Of a stretch of 24,198 bases of DNA, positions 1 through 5,067 are shown piece after piece. Position numbers and translations under genes: made by a program. Every line of letters begins with the position of its first letter. The first letter of the stretch is position 1. The stretch lies in contig DJPE01000020.1 of assembly GCA_002439705.1 (NCBI GenBank), positions 1 to 24,198 on the forward strand, read 5' to 3'. This DNA is from Christensenella sp. UBA6420 (GTDB lineage Bacteria; Bacillota; Clostridia; Christensenellales; DTU072). The notes below the pieces were generated by a model. The model was not told where the DNA came from. It worked only from the letters and a program-made list of their open reading frames with translations, and did no database searches.

Positions 1-1
1 C

Positions 2-568
2 AACAACTTCGTCGTGGTTCAGTTCCTCGGGATATGCCCCTTTTTAGGACTGTCGAAAAGAACTTCCGACGCGCTCGGTATGGGTATTGCCGTTACGTTG
101 GTTATGGCTATTACCTGCCTTATTACCTACCCTATCTACAACTATATTCTCGTGCCGCTCGGACTTGAATTTCTCGAAATAATAGTCTTTATTTTCGTAA
201 TAGCCAGTCTAGTGCAGATGCTCGAAAAGGCTATTAAGAAGCTAAGCCCGGGTCTTTATAAAGCAATGGGAATTTATCTTCCCCTTATCACGACCAACTG
301 CGCCGTTCTCGGCGTCGCAGAAATGGTAATAGACCCGTCGCAGATGGCGGGAGTGCTGGGTTCGGCGACGATGAACGTAGGATACTCGGTACTCTACGGC
401 GTGTTCGCGGGAGTCGGATTTACCGTGGCGATAGTTTTACTGTCGGGACTCAGAGAAAAAGTAGATTATCTCGACACGGCGAAGTCGATGAAAGGTTTTC
501 CCGTGACGATGGTGACGGCGTGCTTTATCGCGATGGCGTTCTACGTCTTCAACCTTATCTCGCTGTAA
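2..568 (+). CDS. rnfA: Rnf/Rsx electron transport complex subunit A (5' truncated by window edge)
   Basis: This is an integral membrane subunit of the Rnf complex, which couples electron transfer between reduced ferredoxin and NAD+ to ion movement across the cytoplasmic membrane. The frame is open from base 2 and reads NNFV before VVQFLGICPFLG, matching the RnfA N-terminal signature NNF-x3-QFLGICPFLG. The true start therefore lies outside the window, and the GTG at 14 is internal. Several hydrophobic helices follow, including the conserved stretch PLITTNCAVLGVA characteristic of RnfA/RnfE. The protein ends in a hydrophobic segment before TAA. rnfB follows after 15 bases, the usual clostridial order at the end of an rnf operon (C-D-G-E-A-B). 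The other subunits are presumably just upstream, outside the window. Identification is secure; only the length is incomplete. Confidence 0.96.
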   Translation, partial: NNFVVVQFLGICPFLGLSKRTSDALGMGIAVTLVMAITCLITYPIYNYILVPLGLEFLEIIVFIFVIASLVQMLEKAIKKLSPGLYKAMGIYLPLITTNCAVLGVAEMVIDPSQMAGVLGSATMNVGYSVLYGVFAGVGFTVAIVLLSGLREKVDYLDTAKSMKGFPVTMVTACFIAMAFYVFNLISL

Positions 569-583
569 CGAAGGAGGAAAACG

Positions 584-1402
584 ATGATTTTAGCTGCTAT
601 ATCATGGTCTAAATTAGGAATAGTGCTCGGACTCGTGGCGGGGCTTGCGATAATATTCGCCGCGCTCATTCTGATAGTGACGAAAGTCTGCCACATAGAA
701 GAAGACGAAAAGGTACTTAAAATACTCGAAAACCTTGCCGGAGCGAACTGCGGCGGTTGCGGATATACCGGTTGCGAAGGGTTTGCTAAATCCTTAGCCG
801 AAGGCAAAGCCTGCCTTAACGACTGTAAAGCTACGTCCAACGAAGCCAAAGCGATAATCGCAAAAATAAGCGGTATTCCGTTCGAAGCGGAAGATCCGAC
901 TATGGCTGTCGTGCATTGCAACGGCGGAATAGACGCCGAAGACAAGTTCGAATACGTCGGCAATCCGGGGTGCAGAAATCAGATGATTTATCACAACGGA
1001 AGAAAGATCTGTTCTACGGCGTGTCTCGGAGGCGGCAGTTGCGAAAGAGCTTGTCCCGTGGACGCAATAAAAGTCAACGAAAAAGGGGTCGCCGAAGTCA
1101 ACCCGGCAATATGTATATCCTGCGGAGCCTGCATAATGATATGCCCCCGCAAGACGATAGGCAGAATTCCGCAAAAAGCCCGCGTGTACGTCGCTTGCAG
1201 TACTCACTGCCGCGGCAAAGAAGTAATGAACTTCTGTAAAGTCGGTTGTATCGGCTGCGGTTCCTGCGCAAGAAATTGTCCCCAAAAAGCAATAACTATG
1301 GAAAACTTCCTTCCCGTCATCGACTACACCAAATGTAACGGCTGCCTTACATGCGTGGCAAAATGCCCGAGAAAGTGCATAAAGGAAGTTAGGGCGGAGT
1401 AA
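584..1402 (+). CDS. rnfB: Rnf electron transport complex subunit B, polyferredoxin
   Basis: This is the ferredoxin-type subunit that receives electrons from reduced ferredoxin and passes them into the membrane Rnf complex. Residues 9-33 form one N-terminal membrane anchor. An Fe-S domain of the Fes type follows, with Cys56, Cys59, Cys64 and Cys81 in the context NCGGCGYTGC. Further cluster motifs are Cys143/147/153/157, Cys177/180/183/187, Cys222/225/228/232 and Cys251/254/257/261; the last three have classical CxxCxxCxxxC spacing. At 272 residues it is of normal length for a clostridial RnfB. The start is well supported: AAGGAGG lies 7 bases before the ATG and 15 bases separate it from rnfA. 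No further rnf gene follows, so this is the last gene of the operon. A palindrome array and a terminator lie directly downstream. Confidence 0.97.
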   Translation: MILAAISWSKLGIVLGLVAGLAIIFAALILIVTKVCHIEEDEKVLKILENLAGANCGGCGYTGCEGFAKSLAEGKACLNDCKATSNEAKAIIAKISGIPFEAEDPTMAVVHCNGGIDAEDKFEYVGNPGCRNQMIYHNGRKICSTACLGGGSCERACPVDAIKVNEKGVAEVNPAICISCGACIMICPRKTIGRIPQKARVYVACSTHCRGKEVMNFCKVGCIGCGSCARNCPQKAITMENFLPVIDYTKCNGCLTCVAKCPRKCIKEVRAE

Positions 1403-1519
1403 CCGAACATTCGGTAAAGTGAAGTTCAAAGCTACGCTTTGAGTGAAGTTATCGCCTTGCGATAGTGAAGTTCGGCTAACGCCGAGTGAAGTTTCGAGCA
1501 GAACTCGAAGTTATGGATA
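1403..1519 (+). repeat. Post-rnfB palindrome array with constant linker AGTGAAGTT
   Basis: After a short CCGA/TCGG hairpin (1403-1414), the linker AGTGAAGTT occurs four times, at 1418-1426, 1442-1450, 1464-1472 and 1485-1493. Each copy is followed by a different short palindrome: 1427-1441 (CAAAGC/GCTTTG), 1451-1463 (ATCGC/GCGAT), 1473-1484 (CGGC/GCCG) and 1494-1508 (TCGAG/CTCGA). The array closes with AGTTATGGATA at 1509-1519, an end also found in the array at 8776-8830. Linkers are identical while the stems differ in sequence. This is seen directly. Function is unknown; a 3'-UTR structure or a mobile or slippage-derived repeat are possibilities. Confidence 0.9.
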
Positions 1520-1528
1520 AGTAATTAG

Positions 1529-1563
1529 AAAAGGATAGAGCGATTTAATGTTCTATCCTTTTT
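1529..1563 (+). terminator. Rho-independent terminator of the rnf operon
   Basis: An 11-base-pair stem (AAAAGGATAGA at 1529-1539 with TCTATCCTTTT at 1552-1562) encloses a 12-base loop and runs into a T-rich stretch followed by CTTTC. It lies about 125 bases after the rnfB stop, so the palindrome array would be transcribed as part of the rnf mRNA. It could act to some extent in both directions because the upstream side is A-rich. Confidence 0.75.
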
Positions 1564-1584
1564 CTTTCGCTTGTAGTGGTTTCG

Positions 1585-1613
1585 TACTTTCTTTTCGGTG
1601 TGAAAAGAAAGTA
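1585..1613. repeat. Intergenic 12-bp hairpin, TACTTTCTTTTC type
   Basis: TACTTTCTTTTC (1585-1596) and its perfect complement GAAAAGAAAGTA (1602-1613) enclose a 5-base loop. The element continues with ACAAAGAAACACACAAG. It is not part of a gene. No second copy was found in this window, so calling it a dispersed repeat is an inference that needs a genome-wide search. Confidence 0.55.
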
Positions 1614-1638
1614 ACAAAGAAACACACAAGCCGCATCT

Positions 1639-1683
1639 CCGACCACTCGTTATGCGGAAAAATTCCGTGTAACGTTTGGTCGG
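1639..1683. other. 45-base interrupted palindrome after the mgtC-like gene
   Basis: Three paired blocks are nested: CCGACCA (1639-1645) with TGGTCGG (1677-1683), CGTTA (1648-1652) with TAACG (1670-1674), and CGGAA (1655-1659) with TTCCG (1663-1667). Symmetrical 2-base mismatches separate the blocks and the loop is AAA. It lies 6 bases beyond the stop of the minus-strand MgtC-like gene. It has no clear T-tract in either direction, so it is an mRNA 3'-end structure or a protein-binding palindrome rather than a standard terminator. Confidence 0.6.
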
Positions 1684-1689
1684 TATTTG

Positions 1690-2403
1690 TTACATTTCTT
1701 CCGTCTTTTCAAGCGTTTTGATATACGGATTATTGCGGACGATTTCGTAGACTTCCAACTCGGAGAAGTTACGCGGGGTGACGAGTTCTATGTCCGCGAT
1801 GATGCCGTTTTCGGTGCTGATGGTCTTAAACTTCAAGAATTTTTTTACGTCGAAAAGATACTGTATCTTGTTTATTATATCCGCTTCTTCCATGGATACG
1901 GTAAGGCGGAGCGAAGTCATCGTTCTCGTGCGGAAGATTTTGTAGGGTTTATGCAAAATAACCTGCAAAATAATAAGCATAGCGGTGCTGACTACGCCGA
2001 TTATGTACATCCCTGCGCCTATAGCCATACCGATAGCAGCCGTCGCCCATATACCCGCCGCGGTGGTAAGACCGTGGAGCATGTCTCTGCGGTAGAAGAT
2101 TATTCCCGCGCCGAGAAAACCTATTCCGGTGACTATCTGCGAAGCGACTCTCGACGTATCGGTGCCTTTCGAGTTGGTGGCGAACATAGTATCGTCGAAT
2201 CCGTATTTACTGATTATCATCATAAGAGCCGCGGCAAGACAAACGATGGCGTGTGTCCTTATCCCGGCTTCTTTTGAACGGGTTTTTCTTTCGAAACCTA
2301 TCATAAAACCGCAAACGGCAGATACTAACAGCCTGAGAATCAGGTCAAGCAATCTTTCGTTAAGATCTATGGACGAAAACGTAAAACTGATCGCGCCGAA
2401 CAT
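1690..2403 (-). CDS. MgtC/SapB family membrane protein
   Basis: This is a membrane protein of the MgtC/SapB family, whose best-known members help cells survive low magnesium and modulate ATP synthase or ion homeostasis; the substrate of most family members is unknown. The N-terminal half carries the family signature (RLLVSAVCGFMIGFERK, then AGIRTHAIVCLAAAL, then IVTGIGFLGAGII and GLTTAAGIWATAAIGMA), making about four to five membrane helices over residues 15-150. A soluble C-terminal region of about 80 residues resembles the ACT-like regulatory domain common in this family. Length (237 residues) is typical. The ATG is preceded by GAGGTG at good spacing and by a near-perfect promoter at 2435-2462, so it is a single-gene unit. 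It converges on rnfB. Family assignment is firm; physiological role is inferred. Confidence 0.92.
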   Translation of the reverse strand: MFGAISFTFSSIDLNERLLDLILRLLVSAVCGFMIGFERKTRSKEAGIRTHAIVCLAAALMMIISKYGFDDTMFATNSKGTDTSRVASQIVTGIGFLGAGIIFYRRDMLHGLTTAAGIWATAAIGMAIGAGMYIIGVVSTAMLIILQVILHKPYKIFRTRTMTSLRLTVSMEEADIINKIQYLFDVKKFLKFKTISTENGIIADIELVTPRNFSELEVYEIVRNNPYIKTLEKTEEM

Positions 2404-2434
2404 ATTAACACCTCGTAATTATTATATACGTTAG

Positions 2435-2462
2435 ATTATAACAAATATTTCAATTTTGTCAA
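2435..2462 (-). promoter_or_regulatory. Sigma-A promoter of the MgtC-like gene
   Basis: On the minus strand TTGACA (2462-2457) and TATAAT (2440-2435) are separated by 16 bases, and both hexamers match consensus fully. The start codon at 2403 is about 25 bases from the expected transcription start, leaving no room for a long leader riboswitch. Confidence 0.85.
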
Positions 2463-2497
2463 CGGAATGAGAATTTATGCGCTTAAAATTAACCGTT

Positions 2498-3418
2498 TTA
2501 TTGATTTCCGTTTAGTCTGTAATCGTCGCCGTCGAACACTATTACCGCGCTTTTCGTTTTGTCGCTCAGACGGCTGAAAATTCTCTGACCGTATTTTTCT
2601 TCCAGCGCGCGCAAAGTAAGGTTGCCGGTGATAAGAGTTTTCAGTTCGGTTCTTTCGGTGAGAAGTTCGTACAGGTACTGTAAAGTCACATTGTTTATCG
2701 TGGCTTCCACGCCAAGGTCGTCGATAAGAAGAAAATCGTACCCCGCTATCTCGTCCCACATAGCGGCTTTCGATTCGAGCGGCGCGCAATGGTACGCGAG
2801 AAGTTCTCGGTTGAGCCGTACGGAATTGAGTATTTTTATCGACTTTCCGCTAAGCAAGGCTTCTTTTGCGACGACTTGCGCAAGATAGGTTTTCCCCGAA
2901 CCGGGTTTGCCCAGGACGGTGCAGAAATTAAGGTCGCCTTTTAAGAATCTGTTGTTTATAAACTTAGCGTACTTCAAGTAATCGCCTTTCTTGTCGCCGT
3001 AAAAATCGTAGTTTACTTCTTTCAGCGAGTCGGGAATATTGCGTAAAAACTTGTAATCGTCAAGGTTTATTTCCACTCTCGTTTGTTCCAGGCAAATACA
3101 TTCCCCGCCGTCCGTGAAGCCCGTGTCGCGGCATATTTTGCAATGGTAATCGGGGCAGTCTAACTTTTCTATCCCCACCGATTTAAGACGGTCTTCGACG
3201 AAAGCGAGCTTTTCCAAATACTCTTTTTCCAGTTCTTCCACGCCGTCCATACGAAAAACTTTTCTTTTCGCTATCTCGAATTTAAGGAAAGACGCGCGGG
3301 AAAAGGCTTCCGAAAAATTTTCGTCTTTTTTCAGCTGCTCCAATTTATTCTCGTAAGCGGTTTCCGCTTCCCGTTTTCTTCTCTCTATGAGAAGTTTAGC
3401 TCTGCGCGTATCTAACAT
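2498..3418 (-). CDS. dnaI: DnaI/DnaC-type helicase loader, AAA+ ATPase
   Basis: This is a primosomal AAA+ ATPase that loads the replicative helicase onto DNA. The Walker A motif GKPGSGKT is at residues 170-177, Walker B LLIDD at 230-234, a sensor-I-like TGN at 264-266, and arginines in QRIFSRLSD (279, 283) fit the arginine finger. Upstream, Cys88, Cys93, Cys96, Cys107 and Cys109 form a zinc-binding region (DCPDYHCKICRDTG) like that in the helicase-binding N-terminal domain of Bacillus DnaI. Residues 5-80 are charged and probably helical. The 306-residue length agrees with DnaI rather than the shorter E. coli DnaC. Its ATG overlaps the stop of the upstream dnaD-like gene as TGATG, implying translational coupling. 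The pairing with DnaD supports a role in replication initiation or restart. Confidence 0.93.
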   Translation of the reverse strand: MLDTRRAKLLIERRKREAETAYENKLEQLKKDENFSEAFSRASFLKFEIAKRKVFRMDGVEELEKEYLEKLAFVEDRLKSVGIEKLDCPDYHCKICRDTGFTDGGECICLEQTRVEINLDDYKFLRNIPDSLKEVNYDFYGDKKGDYLKYAKFINNRFLKGDLNFCTVLGKPGSGKTYLAQVVAKEALLSGKSIKILNSVRLNRELLAYHCAPLESKAAMWDEIAGYDFLLIDDLGVEATINNVTLQYLYELLTERTELKTLITGNLTLRALEEKYGQRIFSRLSDKTKSAVIVFDGDDYRLNGNQ

Positions 3419-4860
3419 CAGTTCTCCCAGTCGTCGAAATTGACCAGCACGTTTTTGAGCTGTTCGTCGCTGTAAACGTGCTTCATATAATCGTCGTTTT
3501 TGCCTTTTTTGTTCGATTTATCTTGTTTTTCGGATAATTTTTCTTTAATCTTCCCGGCGGAGAAAATATTGTCGGCGCGGAGAGAAGCAAGGGTCCTGTT
3601 GATAGCCTGCATAGGATAAATTTCTCCCGAACAGCTTTCCGCCGCGGCAAGGATAGCTTCTTTGTCGAAGCCCCATTCGTTCCACGCGCGGTAACATTCC
3701 CTGTCGCGGTTGCTTACCACGCCGTAATTGTTGCACTTGTCGAAAACTTCTTTTACGTCTTCGTCGATTTTTAACTGTTTTTCGACGAAAACGTCTATTG
3801 CGGAAGACGACAACACGCCGTTGCGGTAGAATTTATCCACGGTCTGCGACAGCCCGTCGAAAGAGCGGATATTGCGTAAGAAACAGAATTTTGCGAGTTT
3901 CTTTAACCCTTCTTCGTCGAAGCCGACGTTAAGCCACGGTCTTACGTAGCTGTCCACTATCGCGTCGGTGCTTCCGTAGTAAGAACCGAGAGTTTTCGCA
4001 AGGTCTTTCGCAAGGGCGTGGACGCTTTCCTTTTCTTTTATGTAATCGGCGACGGCGGCTACGTTGAAAGCTCCCGCCTTTTCGAGTTCTTCCATAAGTT
4101 CGTCGAGTTTTTCCGTTCCCCCGCGTTTTTTAAGGGATTTCGCGGCGGCGAGTATCGAGTCTAACGGGAAATTCTTTTTCTTCGTCCATTTAAGATAAAG
4201 CTGACGGTCGGTCAGGTCTGCGGCTCTCTTTATGCCGAGCGCGGAAAAAATCTGCCTTATATCTTCGGAATTATTTTCGAGTTCTTCTATGTGTTCGGTT
4301 ACCTTTTTTTCGGTGGTAAGACCGTTTTTCGCCCAGTCGGTGGCTACCGCGAGTATGTACGGGGTGGAAAATCTGCCGCCGCCAAGGTCCTTGCAGTACT
4401 GCATGATAAGAAGCATGGCGTTGGTTTCCACCTTGTAGTCGTGCATAAGCTCGAAATAGGCGTTGTATTCGTTGGGCGACATTATTCTTTCGGGAAAGAG
4501 TCTCGCCACTTCGTCGGCAAAAACTTTGTACTTTTCGCCGTTCAGTTTAACCACGGGTTTAAGCGGGTTCTTTACCGAGAGATATTTTACCGAGAAAGGA
4601 GCCGTTTTCGTAAGAGAAACCAAACCCTTTTCTTCCCAGTAGCGGAAGCCTTCGGCTATCCTTTCTTCGTCGGTGTGAAGCGCGATAGCCATTTTTTCAA
4701 GGCTGTTTTCTTCCGAAGCGTCGCTCGCCATAACGAGTCCCAAAAGGTAAATCTTTACGTCCAACGCGTCGGCGTACGGAAGGTACGACAACAGAAAAAC
4801 GTTGTCTACCTGCGTGTAGCCTGCCCTGAGATAATCGCTGCCAAGACTTAAAAATGCCAT
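3418..4860 (-). CDS. dnaD: DnaD-domain replication initiation protein with multiple DnaD-like modules
   Basis: This protein belongs to the DnaD/DnaB primosome family, which remodels origin or fork DNA and cooperates with DnaI in helicase loading. Residues about 20-95 look like the N-terminal winged-helix domain. A canonical C-terminal DnaD module (about 115-195) contains YILAVATDW, fitting the YxxxIxxxW signature. Three further segments repeat its helix pattern: about 205-277 (YLKW...FPLDSILAAA...), 295-362 (YVRPWLNVGFDEEGL...) and 382-445 (CYRAWNEWGFDKEAILAAA...). A Lys-rich linker (447-456) precedes the tail. At 480 residues it is longer than the usual two-module clostridial protein of about 300-350. 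The start is less certain: AAAGGAAA lies about 17 bases before the ATG, further than ideal. dnaI follows by a TGATG overlap. Confidence 0.88.
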   Translation of the reverse strand: MAFLSLGSDYLRAGYTQVDNVFLLSYLPYADALDVKIYLLGLVMASDASEENSLEKMAIALHTDEERIAEGFRYWEEKGLVSLTKTAPFSVKYLSVKNPLKPVVKLNGEKYKVFADEVARLFPERIMSPNEYNAYFELMHDYKVETNAMLLIMQYCKDLGGGRFSTPYILAVATDWAKNGLTTEKKVTEHIEELENNSEDIRQIFSALGIKRAADLTDRQLYLKWTKKKNFPLDSILAAAKSLKKRGGTEKLDELMEELEKAGAFNVAAVADYIKEKESVHALAKDLAKTLGSYYGSTDAIVDSYVRPWLNVGFDEEGLKKLAKFCFLRNIRSFDGLSQTVDKFYRNGVLSSSAIDVFVEKQLKIDEDVKEVFDKCNNYGVVSNRDRECYRAWNEWGFDKEAILAAAESCSGEIYPMQAINRTLASLRADNIFSAGKIKEKLSEKQDKSNKKGKNDDYMKHVYSDEQLKNVLVNFDDWEN

Positions 4861-4887
4861 AATAAGATAAAAATATTTCCTTTAATA

Positions 4888-4917
4888 TTGCAAAGTACTC
4901 CACGTTTGTTGTATAAT
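4888..4917 (+). promoter_or_regulatory. Candidate promoter for the SbcC-like/radC operon
   Basis: TTGCAA (4888-4893) and TATAAT (4912-4917) are 18 bases apart on the plus strand. The -10 is consensus and the -35 matches 4 of 6 bases. It would give a leader of about 145 bases that contains the DnaA box at 5009-5017. Other promoters closer to 5068 are possible but have poorer spacing. Confidence 0.4.
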
Positions 4918-4958
4918 AACTAATAATGTGTATTTGTATACCCTTGCGTGCGAGACAT

Positions 4959-4967
4959 ATTATATCA
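4959..4967 (-). promoter_or_regulatory. Candidate extended -10 promoter for dnaD-dnaI
   Basis: On the minus strand the sequence TGATATAAT (4967-4959) is an extended -10 element. No good -35 is seen at 17 bases, only TTAGCG at 18. It would give a leader of about 90 bases before the dnaD-like start. Position and orientation suit the operon, but the support is only this one element. Confidence 0.38.
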
Positions 4968-5008
4968 CAAGGATAGAATTTGCGCTAACGGTTTGTAAGA
5001 CAAATTTG

Positions 5009-5017
5009 TTATCCACA
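5009..5017 (+). promoter_or_regulatory. DnaA box, TTATCCACA
   Basis: The nine bases match the consensus DnaA box TTATCCACA exactly. It lies in the divergent intergenic region between dnaD-dnaI and the SbcC-like gene and is preceded by the palindrome ACAAATTTGT (5000-5009). DnaA binding here could regulate one or both operons. It is the only perfect copy I found in an intergenic region here; a near match (TTATCCACG) lies inside the dnaD-like gene near 3835. Confidence 0.55.
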
Positions 5018-5067
5018 AGATATAGTATACCGCCGAAAACCTTACACAAAACACCACGGAGGACTAA

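Noticed and set aside
1418..1519. CRISPR-like array of short repeats
   Set aside because: Repeats are only 9 bases and the spacers are 12-15 bases and palindromic; no cas gene is present.
2404..2434. Magnesium riboswitch before the MgtC-like gene
   Set aside because: The predicted leader is only about 25 bases, too short for a known Mg2+ riboswitch.
4861..5067. Replication origin (oriC)
   Set aside because: Only one perfect DnaA box and no box cluster, no AT-rich unwinding trios evident, and no dnaA or dnaN gene nearby; regulation by DnaA is the more modest reading.
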